This document shows, one piece after another, positions 1 to 6,575 of a DNA stretch of 64,000 nucleotides. Origin of the DNA: an uncultured Vampirovibrio sp. (GTDB taxonomy: Bacteria; Cyanobacteriota; Vampirovibrionia; Gastranaerophilales; Gastranaerophilaceae); assembly GCA_910577515.1 (NCBI GenBank), contig CAJTLW010000010.1, positions 1 through 64,000 of the forward strand. Reading direction: 5' to 3'. The notes beneath the pieces are model-generated. The model saw only the letters and a program-made list of their open reading frames with translations. It did no database searches and had not been told where the DNA came from. Within the stretch, counting starts at the first letter, position 1. Every line of letters starts with the position of its first letter. The position numbers and the translations under genes were made by a program.

Positions 1-223
1 TGTATGTACGTATAATACAACAATTACGCCAAATCAAAATGAGCTTATAGGGGCAAGTGTTCCTGCTGATGACTTGAAATTCCCTGATTTGACAAAGGCT
101 GAGGATTTTGGTAACTATGGCAGAGGCGGCGGTGGCGGTGCTTGGCATATTGATAAGGGTTCCGGTAAAGGCGGTGACGGGCTCGGCGGATATGCATGTA
201 TTTGGTGGGATAAAGTAGAGTAA
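1..223 (+). CDS. C-terminus of a glycine-rich protein (5' truncated)
   Basis: An open frame enters from the left edge (first full codon at base 2) and stops with TAA at 221-223. The visible 73 residues end in a glycine-rich stretch (GRGGGGGAWHIDKGSGKGG) and the C-terminus YACIWWDKVE. This matches the C-terminal layout of the two complete glycine-rich proteins at 9461-12166 and 37159-40188, which also end in a short aromatic or acidic strand. The 3' flank carries the same conserved stem-loop as those genes, so this is probably a third family member. Its N-terminus, and so any prepilin signal, lies outside the window. Confidence 0.8.
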   Translation, partial: VCTYNTTITPNQNELIGASVPADDLKFPDLTKAEDFGNYGRGGGGGAWHIDKGSGKGGDGLGGYACIWWDKVE

Positions 224-286
224 AAATTTACGATAAACAACTTTTCAATGAGGCGCGTTTTGTAACCTTTGCGCCTCTTTTTTTAT
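224..286 (+). terminator. Conserved 3' element of glycine-rich genes, copy 1 (terminator hairpin)
   Basis: Directly after the stop codon lies GATAAACAACTTTTC (232-246). A hairpin follows: GAGGCGC (250-256) pairs with GCGCCTC (271-277), the loop contains TTTTGTAACCTTT, and a T-run follows at 278-284. Copies 2 (9395-9460) and 3 (37101-37158) share the leading motif and the GTAACCTT loop but have different, still complementary, stems. It works as an intrinsic terminator by structure; the conserved loop suggests an added role. Confidence 0.85.
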
Positions 287-290
287 ATAA

Positions 291-642
291 AAAGAAAGCC
301 GGTAATAAGCCGGATTCTGTTTCAAGATAATTATCTGTCTAATGCGTTTCCTTATGCAGTTTCCAAGAAGGAAGGAAAAAGGCATCACTACTGCAAATTC
401 AAACTTGCATCCTGTTGGGGTTTACCTTGCCCTCATCCCTTACGGAATAAGGCGGTGGTCTCTTACACACGCCGTTGCACAATCACTTAGCTTTCTTAGC
501 TTCGCCAAGCATTCTTCTTTTCTGTGGCACTGTCCTCACGCTCACACGCACCAAGCTTTCCTTGGCAACACGCCTTTTTGGATGTCCGGACTTTCCTCAC
601 GAAAGAAAAACCTTTCGCGCAATTATCCTCCGACTTTCTTTC
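291..642 (-). ncRNA. rnpB: RNase P RNA (bacterial type A-like)
   Basis: This is the catalytic RNA that removes 5' leaders from pre-tRNAs. On the minus strand the 5' signature GAGGAAAGTCCGGACATCC lies opposite 580-598, GCCACAGAAA opposite 519-528, and the 3' signature CAGAATCCGGCTTAT opposite 304-318. The two ends can form a 12-bp P1 helix (bases 291-302 with 630-641, one G-U pair), which sets the approximate ends. A good promoter lies just upstream at 649-676. The gene is divergent from tatD. Open frames across this interval are not genes. Confidence 0.95.
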
Positions 643-648
643 TTAATA

Positions 649-676
649 ATTATACAAAAAAATCAAAATTTGTTAA
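649..676 (-). promoter_or_regulatory. Promoter of rnpB
   Basis: Read on the minus strand: -35 TTAACA (676-671), a 16-nt spacer and -10 TATAAT (654-649). This predicts transcription starting near 642, which is the 5' base of the P1 helix of RNase P RNA. Confidence 0.75.
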
Positions 677-687
677 AATATTTAATT

Positions 688-1446
688 ATGATAGATACAC
701 ATACACACATTGACATGCTTCAAAACCCTGAATTGGAAATTGAAGAAGCACTTAAGGGCGGGGTTAAAAAAATGATAATCCCGGGAGTTAAGCCTGAAAC
801 TTTTGATAAAATTACGGAATTTATTGATAAATATGATTGTGTTTATGGCACAATAGGTGTTCACCCTTCTGAAGCAGAAAAATTTAATGATGAAGCCGCA
901 AAAAAGATGACTCTTCTTGCCCATCATCCCAAAATGGTTGGTATTGGTGAAATAGGGCTTGATTATTACTGGGATAAAACATTTGTTGATGTTCAAAAAC
1001 GCGTATTTAAAACCCAGCTTGAAATTGCAAAATCGCTAAATTTGCCTGTGGTTATCCATGATAGAGAAGCACATCTTGATACGTTTGAAATTTTAAAAGA
1101 ATATGATATGAAAAACGTTATTCTACATTGCTTTTCAGGAAGTGTTGAATTTGCAAAACAATGCACAGAACTTGGCTGGCTGCTTGGAATAGGCGGGGTT
1201 GTCACATTTAAAAATGCAAGGAAAATGAAGGATGTTGTAAAAGAAATCCCGATTGAATATCTTGTTCTTGAAACTGATGCGCCTTATTTAACGCCGCATC
1301 CTTTCCGCGGAGAAGAAAATGCGCCTAAATATTTAAATCTGATTGCAAAAGAAATTGCAAATATTAAAGATTTAACCCCTGATTTTGTAATAAAAGAAAC
1401 AAGTAAAAACGTTAAACAAATTTTTGATTTTAATAAAGGAGAATAA
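688..1446 (+). CDS. tatD: TatD family metal-dependent hydrolase
   Basis: TatD-family enzymes are cytoplasmic TIM-barrel DNases/amidohydrolases. The 252-aa length is normal. It starts MIDTHTHIDM, with the metal-binding HxH near the N-terminus. GEIGLDYYW holds the conserved Glu, VIHDREAH and ILHCFSGS hold further metal-binding His residues, and ETDAPYLTP is the C-terminal family motif with the metal Asp. The frame stays open upstream to 475, but that extension crosses rnpB, so the ATG at 688 is the real start. A TAAAAT hexamer at 674-679 ends 8 nt before the ATG and there is no Shine-Dalgarno, so the mRNA may be leaderless. The next gene follows after 1 nt. Confidence 0.93.
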   Translation: MIDTHTHIDMLQNPELEIEEALKGGVKKMIIPGVKPETFDKITEFIDKYDCVYGTIGVHPSEAEKFNDEAAKKMTLLAHHPKMVGIGEIGLDYYWDKTFVDVQKRVFKTQLEIAKSLNLPVVIHDREAHLDTFEILKEYDMKNVILHCFSGSVEFAKQCTELGWLLGIGGVVTFKNARKMKDVVKEIPIEYLVLETDAPYLTPHPFRGEENAPKYLNLIAKEIANIKDLTPDFVIKETSKNVKQIFDFNKGE

Positions 1447-1447
1447 G

Positions 1448-1708
1448 ATGTCAACACAATATAACGGACAAAATATACAAACCAAAACTTCATTTTTGAT
1501 ATTTTTAAAAGGCTCTGTAGCGCCAATTGTTTTATATTTTGAAAACCCGCAAAATATTTATGATAACCTGCAAAAAGTTTTAACAGCACAGGAAGCGCCG
1601 AAATTGATTGAGCTTGATGCGCTTGGCCCAATTAAGAAAGTTTGCCTTGTATCATCTGAAATTTCAGGCATCTCTCTTCAAGAAGAACAATATGTTGTAA
1701 AGCAATAA
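1448..1708 (+). CDS. Small conserved-looking protein of unknown function
   Basis: This gene encodes 86 aa. It starts at the ATG at 1448, preceded by AAAGGAG (1436-1442) at the end of tatD, so it is translationally linked to tatD. The product is soluble with a central hydrophobic strand (FLKGSVAPIVLYF) and alternating strand-like segments near the end (KKVCLVSSEISGISL). It has no signal peptide, membrane segment or known motif. It lies in a tight run of same-strand genes (tatD, this gene, tlyA, the SEC-C protein), probably one operon. No function is assigned. Confidence 0.7.
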   Translation: MSTQYNGQNIQTKTSFLIFLKGSVAPIVLYFENPQNIYDNLQKVLTAQEAPKLIELDALGPIKKVCLVSSEISGISLQEEQYVVKQ

Positions 1709-1728
1709 GGCGCTTTTGAGTATATTTT

Positions 1729-2505
1729 ATGAAAAAACGGTTGGATTTAATTCTTTTTGAGCATGGTTTTTTTGATTCAAAAAATTCTGCACAGGTAAAT
1801 ATTCTGGCGGGAAATGTGAAAATCAACGACACTGTGGTGACAAAAGCGGGAGAATTGTTTGATGAAAATAAACTTTTTGACCCTGCATATAATATGAAGC
1901 TTGAAATTAAGACTATTCCTTATGTTTCACGTGGCGGCCTAAAACTAAAGGGTGCAATTGATGAATTTAAAATAGATTTAAAAGATAAAATCTGCATTGA
2001 TATAGGAGCTTCCACCGGAGGTTTTACGGATTGCATGCTGCAAGAAGGTGCAAAATATGTTTATGCGGTGGATGTTGGATACGGGCAGATAGCCTGGAAA
2101 TTGCGCTCGGATATCAGAGTGAAAACAGTTGAAAAGATAAATGTTAAAAACTGCACATTTAGCGATATTTTTGACACAGAATATCTTGAAGAAGATGAAA
2201 TGCCTGAATTTTTATCTATGGATTTATCTTTTATTTCAATTAAAAAAGTCCTTCAAAACGTTTTGAATTTCGTAAATAAAAAGGCTGAGATGGTGCTTTT
2301 AATAAAACCGCAGTTTGAGGCTGAAAAAAATGAAATTCAAAAAGGCGGGGTTGTAAAGGATATAAATATACATAAAAAAATAATAGAAGATATAAAAGAA
2401 TTCGCTGCATCCCTTTCCCTTGAAACACTCGGGGTTACAACTTCTCCTATACAAGGGGCAAAGCAGGGGAATACTGAATATCTTATATATTTAAGGAGAA
2501 TTTAA
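1729..2505 (+). CDS. tlyA: TlyA family rRNA (cytidine-2'-O)-methyltransferase
   Basis: TlyA enzymes 2'-O-methylate 16S/23S rRNA cytidines with SAM. The 258-aa protein has an N-terminal S4 RNA-binding domain (MKKRLDLILFEHGFFDSK, about residues 1-60) and an FtsJ-like Rossmann domain from about 65. VSRGGLKLKGAIDEF is the family signature, IDIGASTGGFTDCML is the SAM-binding loop, and MDLSFIS and LIKPQFEAE supply catalytic-tetrad positions. Its stop codon overlaps the next start by one base (TAATG), indicating coupled translation. Confidence 0.92.
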   Translation: MKKRLDLILFEHGFFDSKNSAQVNILAGNVKINDTVVTKAGELFDENKLFDPAYNMKLEIKTIPYVSRGGLKLKGAIDEFKIDLKDKICIDIGASTGGFTDCMLQEGAKYVYAVDVGYGQIAWKLRSDIRVKTVEKINVKNCTFSDIFDTEYLEEDEMPEFLSMDLSFISIKKVLQNVLNFVNKKAEMVLLIKPQFEAEKNEIQKGGVVKDINIHKKIIEDIKEFAASLSLETLGVTTSPIQGAKQGNTEYLIYLRRI

Positions 2506-3770
2506 TGGCTTTACCTGAAACCCTTGGTTTAATAAGCAAAACAATGGATACACTGATTGATTTTGTGGTTAATGACGAAAAACTATCCAAAGATTTTGAA
2601 AAATATCTTGAAGTGAATAATTTCAATATCGAAAGGCAAAATGATTTAAACGATTGTCTTATAGGGTATATTTTGGATGAAAAAACACAAGGAAATATAA
2701 GGGTTTTAGATTATTTCAGCCAGAATAACCCCGATTATGATAAAAAAATAATTAATTCTTTTAAAAACAGTTTTAAATCAGTATTCAGGGTAAATAAAAT
2801 ATTAAAAAATGCCTACAATTGCACATGCCTTGCAAATGAAAAAGATTTTGAACTTATTCCGCTTGTTAAAATGACAAACTTAAGAAGCATAGGGCTTTAT
2901 GATTTTATTAAAGCAAGAATGATAGAGCTTGATAATGTTTTTTATTTACTTGAAATTTTTGATTGCTACGGACAGTTCAGAGAATATATTGCAAACGTTG
3001 AAACGGTGAAATGTCTTATAAAATATCCTGAATCACAGACTATGTATAATGATAAAAAACTAAAAGAATTGCAAAAATCAACGGCGATTTTTAATGAAAA
3101 ATTTGCCGGTGTTTTTGGCTCAGATGAAATTATAACTTCAAATACGCTTGCCGACAGGTTTTTAGAGGATTTTAACAACTTAATTGAAAACGGCTCTTAT
3201 GACGGGATTTCAAAGGATAAATATAAGGCTGATATCGAATATAAATATTTCAAACTTAACGAAGACGAGCAGGAAGATTTTATTAAAAATGCTACAGGAG
3301 GTTTTAGCGCTTCAGACACACCTTATGATATAGGATTTTTTATTGATAAAGTTTCAGGACTTTATATAATTCCTTTTCTTGGAACATTTAATGAAATAAT
3401 GCAGCAAAATTCGTTAGAAAATATTGAAAATGCCAAAGAATGTGTGGAATATTTTATTACATCTGATAAGGTTTCACCAAATTTAATTATCAAAAAAGCG
3501 GAGGAATTCAAAACTTTTATACCTTTAATAAACAAGGTTTTTAGCCAAAATTTTAATAATGCAAGAGAGATTATAAGCTTTTTTAAAGCAGATTGGACAA
3601 TTCAAAATAAATTTTCGCCTACAATTGTATTATACAATTCAAAAACTTTTGAAAAATTAATCGGTATAAAAGAAGATAAGAGGAAAGAAAAATTTGAAAA
3701 CACGGGAAGGAATGAGCTTTGCCCGTGTGGAAGCGGTAAAAAATATAAACACTGCTGTTTGAAAGATTAG
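2505..3770 (+). CDS. Unknown protein with C-terminal SEC-C zinc motif
   Basis: The protein is 421 aa and mostly helical and charged by eye. The first 395 residues match nothing I recognise. The last 21 residues hold a SEC-C motif, GRNELCPCGSGKKYKHCC, a compact zinc-binding module known from the SecA C-terminus (SecB/ribosome contact) and from many unrelated proteins. It has no signal peptide or membrane segment. It overlaps tlyA by one base and so is co-translated with it. A role in ribosome or protein-export quality control is possible but only inferred from the SEC-C tail. Confidence 0.8.
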   Translation: MALPETLGLISKTMDTLIDFVVNDEKLSKDFEKYLEVNNFNIERQNDLNDCLIGYILDEKTQGNIRVLDYFSQNNPDYDKKIINSFKNSFKSVFRVNKILKNAYNCTCLANEKDFELIPLVKMTNLRSIGLYDFIKARMIELDNVFYLLEIFDCYGQFREYIANVETVKCLIKYPESQTMYNDKKLKELQKSTAIFNEKFAGVFGSDEIITSNTLADRFLEDFNNLIENGSYDGISKDKYKADIEYKYFKLNEDEQEDFIKNATGGFSASDTPYDIGFFIDKVSGLYIIPFLGTFNEIMQQNSLENIENAKECVEYFITSDKVSPNLIIKKAEEFKTFIPLINKVFSQNFNNAREIISFFKADWTIQNKFSPTIVLYNSKTFEKLIGIKEDKRKEKFENTGRNELCPCGSGKKYKHCCLKD

Positions 3771-3835
3771 AAATTTTACACATTGCAGAAAATAATATAA
3801 AATAAAATAATCGTTTATAGAGGAGAAAATAAAAA

Positions 3836-4369
3836 ATGTCAGATGAAAACAAAGAAAAATGTATGAAGAAAAAAGTGTTAACAGTACTTGCTGTTGTTGC
3901 AATTGCACTGTCAAGCATTGCTTTAGTACTGGATGGAATTATAATTAATAAACTGGTTGCAAAAGATTTATGGAAGGCTCCTGTTGTGATTTCAAAACAA
4001 TACGACAAGGGTCAGTCTATGGAAAAGGCACTAAAAACAAATAAGCCTGTTATCGTATGGTTTTACACAGATTGGTGCGGTTTTTGCCAAAGATTTGCAC
4101 CGACATTCGGCAAAATCACAAAAAACAAAGGTATCAAGAAAAACATTGCTGTTGCTTACGTTAATGCAGAGTTGCCTGAAAACCAGGGTTTAATGCAGGA
4201 ATATAATGTTCAAGGATTTCCTACAATTTACCTTTTAAACCCAAAAACAGGTAACAAAGTTCAGGTAGCTAATGAAAAATTATTTGCTCCGGATGCTGTA
4301 GAAAGCCTTACAAAAGAATTTTTAGGATTTGCAAGAGAAAATGTGCAGATTGAAAAAGAAGATAAGTAA
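3836..4369 (+). CDS. Membrane-anchored thioredoxin-fold protein
   Basis: The protein is 177 aa. Residues 11-40 form one membrane anchor (VLTVLAVVAIALSSIALVLD) after a short charged N-terminus, so the rest is probably periplasmic. The thioredoxin domain begins near residue 65. WCGFC has active cysteines at about 81 and 84, and the cis-proline region is QGFPTIYLL. This suggests a periplasmic thiol reductase or disulfide exchange role. GGAGA (3821-3825) precedes the ATG. It lies 65 nt after the SEC-C gene and is closed by the terminator at 4390. Confidence 0.88.
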   Translation: MSDENKEKCMKKKVLTVLAVVAIALSSIALVLDGIIINKLVAKDLWKAPVVISKQYDKGQSMEKALKTNKPVIVWFYTDWCGFCQRFAPTFGKITKNKGIKKNIAVAYVNAELPENQGLMQEYNVQGFPTIYLLNPKTGNKVQVANEKLFAPDAVESLTKEFLGFARENVQIEKEDK

Positions 4370-4389
4370 GACTTTAAGATAATAATTTG

Positions 4390-4419
4390 ACCCTCTTTTA
4401 AATAAAAGAGGGTTTTTTA
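4390..4419 (+). terminator. Intrinsic terminator after the thioredoxin gene
   Basis: ACCCTCTTTT (4390-4399) pairs perfectly with AAAAGAGGGT (4404-4413) around a 4-nt loop, followed by TTTTTT. Confidence 0.9.
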
Positions 4420-4433
4420 TTGCCTGTTTTTTA

Positions 4434-4467
4434 AAATAAAAAAAAGGACTCTTAGTAAAAAGAGTCC
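4434..4467 (-). terminator. Minus-strand terminator with no known gene upstream
   Basis: On the minus strand GGACTCTT (4467-4460) pairs with AAGAGTCC (4453-4446) around AAAAGT-side loop bases, and a long T-run follows. The stretch 4468-4797 holds no minus-strand frame long enough to call, so the hairpin may end a small RNA or simply insulate the locus. Confidence 0.6.
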
Positions 4468-4699
4468 AAACTGTCTGGAATTAAGAATAGCTGGAAGTAT
4501 GAAAAAGATTTAATTATATATAACAACACATACAATGTGTTCACAATTAGCCATTTGGGTATAATAAAAAATTGGAGATTTTTACTGTAAAAAATAAAGT
4601 GTATATTTGACAATTTTATATAAATCAATGATGGAAATGTTTCAAATTTATGCCTAAAACCCTGTCATATCAAGACTTAAAATTTTTTAACAATAGGGG
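4468..4699. other. Gene-free, AT-rich stretch with one inverted repeat; possible minus-strand sRNA
   Basis: There is no supported coding frame here. An inverted repeat AACACAT (4525-4531) / ATGTGTT (4535-4541) is visible. With the minus-strand terminator at 4434-4467, a short minus-strand transcript starting near 4550 is possible: a TATTAT-like -10 lies around 4560. The evidence is weak. Confidence 0.3.
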
Positions 4700-4728
4700 T
4701 TGACAAATAATTTTTTTAGGTACATAAT
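4700..4728 (+). promoter_or_regulatory. Promoter upstream of the 4798 small gene
   Basis: TTGACA (4700-4705), a 17-nt spacer and CATAAT (4723-4728). The context GGGTTGACAAA...TTTTTTTAGGT closely matches the promoter at 62968-62996, suggesting a shared promoter class. Confidence 0.75.
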
Positions 4729-4797
4729 ACAAGTATAGAAAATAAAGTGTTAGACAAACACTAAAAAGAAAACAAAAACCAAAGGATAGAAAAGAAA

Positions 4798-5043
4798 ATG
4801 TTGAGAGTAAATTCTATATCAAATGTAAATAATACACTAAAAAATATAAGTTTCAAAGCCGGCGTTCAAACAAACTACGGCGTTCAAGAAAAGACAAGCA
4901 ATCTTGTAGACCAAGGGATTTTAACAGGATTTGTAGGAGTTCTTAAAGATTCACCTCTTTTCAACTTTAACGAAGTAAATTCAAGAGCTGAAAGTATTAG
5001 AAACGGCGTTAACGAAACTAAAAAATTAGATATGATTGCTTAA
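4798..5043 (+). CDS. Small protein with the short N-terminal F-[KG] motif
   Basis: The 81-aa protein starts MLRVNSISNVNNTLKNISFK, giving the pattern basic/hydrophobic start, Asn/Ser-rich linker, then I-S-F-K-A-G. Six other proteins in this window share the pattern. The rest (VDQGILTGFVGVLKDSPLFN, and a charged tail ending MIA) has no known fold. It has its own strong promoter (4700-4728), a purine-rich leader (AAAGGAT, AAAAGAAAA) and a terminator at 5114, so it is monocistronic and probably well expressed. Function unknown. Confidence 0.75.
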   Translation: MLRVNSISNVNNTLKNISFKAGVQTNYGVQEKTSNLVDQGILTGFVGVLKDSPLFNFNEVNSRAESIRNGVNETKKLDMIA

Positions 5044-5113
5044 TCAATTTAAGCAATGAGCATTATCAACACCTAACAACACAATCCCGAAGCATAACAC
5101 AACACAAAAAACC

Positions 5114-5145
5114 GGTCCCATGATTTAGTGGGACCTTTTAATTTT
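5114..5145 (+). terminator. Terminator after the 4798 gene
   Basis: GGTCCCA (5114-5120) pairs with TGGGACC (5129-5135) around an 8-nt loop, followed by a T-rich tract interrupted by AA. Confidence 0.7.
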
Positions 5146-5222
5146 TAAAAACAAGAAAAACCAATTAGAAGCGAATTAAAAATATCCTCTAAAAAGTTTA
5201 CTAAATTTTATAATATTAATAG

Positions 5223-5250
5223 TTGAAATAATTTATTTTTTATTTATAAT
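5223..5250 (+). promoter_or_regulatory. Promoter of the 5286 gene
   Basis: TTGAAA (5223-5228), a 16-nt spacer and TATAAT (5245-5250). A strong Shine-Dalgarno (AAGGAGAGG) lies between this promoter and the ATG at 5286. Confidence 0.7.
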
Positions 5251-5285
5251 AAACTTATCAACTTAAAAAAGGAGAGGGTTGCAAA

Positions 5286-5882
5286 ATGCCTGAGAATGAA
5301 TTACCAAAAAATATGGGAAAAAAAATAGCAGATGCACTCAAAAAACAAAATGAAGGTTTAGAAAATGAAACTGTTGCAGAAACTGTAACAGAAGAATATA
5401 ACACTGTTGATAATAATGATTTTAACACAGTAGAAAATAATGATTTTGAAAGCTCAATGGCTTTTGAATCAGATTTCAATAATGCTCCTGTATTTAATGT
5501 AGATGCAGAAGATGTTGATGAAAACCCTGAATTAAAACTTACAATTGATTCAGAAGACGACTCTGAAGAGTTTGAAATGCCAAACAACATAAACGTTTTA
5601 AAACGTTTAATTTCACAACTTCCTTCAGGTGTACCCAGACAAACAGGTGCGCAAATTATTCGTCAAACAATTGAAGCGTTAGGCATCCCTATGAAAAGCG
5701 TTCTTCAAGATGCTCAAAGAGTTAGAGATTGCTTAAACAGCTCAATTAAAGATTGCAACTATACAATTCAAGAATATAAAAGCAACATTAAAAATCTTGA
5801 AAAACAAAGTGCAAGCTACCAAAGACAGCTTTCAAAATTAAATGATATTATCGGATTGTTCGTTTACAACGAAAAAAAATAA
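5286..5882 (+). CDS. Acidic protein with C-terminal coiled coil, unknown function
   Basis: The protein is 198 aa. Residues 1-100 are acidic and low in complexity, with a repeated NTVDNNDF / NTVENNDF unit. The C-terminal half (from about NINVLKRLISQLPSG) looks folded: it contains VPRQTGAQIIRQTIEALGIP followed by a helical coiled coil to residue 198. It has no signal peptide. The layout (disordered acidic arm plus conserved helical head) suggests a scaffold or partner-binding protein. I do not recognise the family. It has its own promoter and precedes tRNA-Glu. Confidence 0.75.
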   Translation: MPENELPKNMGKKIADALKKQNEGLENETVAETVTEEYNTVDNNDFNTVENNDFESSMAFESDFNNAPVFNVDAEDVDENPELKLTIDSEDDSEEFEMPNNINVLKRLISQLPSGVPRQTGAQIIRQTIEALGIPMKSVLQDAQRVRDCLNSSIKDCNYTIQEYKSNIKNLEKQSASYQRQLSKLNDIIGLFVYNEKK

Positions 5883-5896
5883 TTAAATAATACTAT

Positions 5897-5969
5897 GCCC
5901 CCATCGTCTAGAGGCCTAGGACAACACCCTTTCACGGTGTAGACAGGGATTCGAATTCCCTTGGGGGTA
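5897..5969 (+). tRNA. tRNA-Glu (anticodon TTC)
   Basis: The 73-nt cloverleaf has acceptor GCCCCCA/TGGGGGT (G1-U72 wobble), an anticodon stem ACACC/GGTGT with loop CTTTCAC (anticodon TTC at 5931-5933), and a T-arm AGGGA-TTCGAAT-TCCCT. CCA is not encoded. The sequence closely resembles cyanobacterial and plastid tRNA-Glu, including the A53-U61 pair, one of the best taxonomic hints in the window. Confidence 0.96.
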
Positions 5970-6065
5970 TATTATTATCTTTAAATTTAGATGGATACAC
6001 TTGGTTATTTGAAGTAATCGGTGAATTTTTTGCCTTTTAATTTATAAAAAGAGGAGATTTAATTT

Positions 6066-6491
6066 ATGAAAAATTTATTAGCTATGCTTTTAGCTTTAGT
6101 CTTGACAACTTCAGTTTGTTCTGCTGCAACTGTTAAAACAAATACAGGTGCAAATTTAAAAAATGCAATTAAAAAAGATGTTGAAGCAACTAAAAAAGCC
6201 ATTAAAGCTGACGTAGAAAAAGCAAACAAAGACAAAAAAGCTCAAAATAAGTCAGCAAATAAAGAAACAAAAGCAAAATTAAAAGCTCAAAGAGATTCTC
6301 AGGTTTCAACTATTGATAATCAAATTAACCAAAAGAAACAACAGCTAAACACCGTTAAAAAGTCAACAACAATGACAGAAACCGAAAAAACAATTAAAAC
6401 AAGAGCTTATGAAAGACAAATTGAAGCACTTGAAGCTAGAAAAGCAAGAATTGACGAAGCATACAAAAAAAGCATTAAAGCTTTAGATTAG
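6066..6491 (+). CDS. Exported lysine-rich coiled-coil protein, unknown
   Basis: The protein is 141 aa. Residues 1-21 form a clear Sec signal peptide (MKNLLAMLLALVLTTSVCSA, cut after SA, SPase I type). The mature part is almost entirely helical, rich in Lys, Ala and Gln, with no aromatic core. A long coiled coil runs from about residue 60 to the end (QINQKKQQLNTVKKS ... AYERQIEALEARKARIDEAY). It is probably a periplasmic helical protein, loosely like Skp/OmpH-type proteins in character only. GAGGAG precedes the start. It is monocistronic, with a terminator at 6512. Confidence 0.75.
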   Translation: MKNLLAMLLALVLTTSVCSAATVKTNTGANLKNAIKKDVEATKKAIKADVEKANKDKKAQNKSANKETKAKLKAQRDSQVSTIDNQINQKKQQLNTVKKSTTMTETEKTIKTRAYERQIEALEARKARIDEAYKKSIKALD

Positions 6492-6511
6492 TTTTTTATC
6501 AAACCTAAGCA

Positions 6512-6560
6512 TACACACTTTTAAATACACGTTTAAAAGTGTGTACTTTTCTTATTTTTT
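6512..6560 (+). terminator. Terminator after the lysine-rich exported protein
   Basis: A perfect 14-bp stem (6512-6525 with 6532-6545) closes a 6-nt loop and is followed by CTTTTCTTATTTTTT. It separates this gene from the TPR gene, whose own -10 lies at 6563. Confidence 0.85.
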
Positions 6561-6575
6561 GATATAATTTAGTTT

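Noticed and set aside
475..687. Upstream extension of tatD
   Set aside because: The extra 71 codons overlap rnpB and its promoter. TatD proteins begin with M-[IL]-D-T-H-x-H, as at 688.
269..713. Open frames of 73 and 123 residues across the rnpB region
   Set aside because: They lie antisense to a well-supported RNase P RNA with both signatures and a P1 helix, so they are chance frames.
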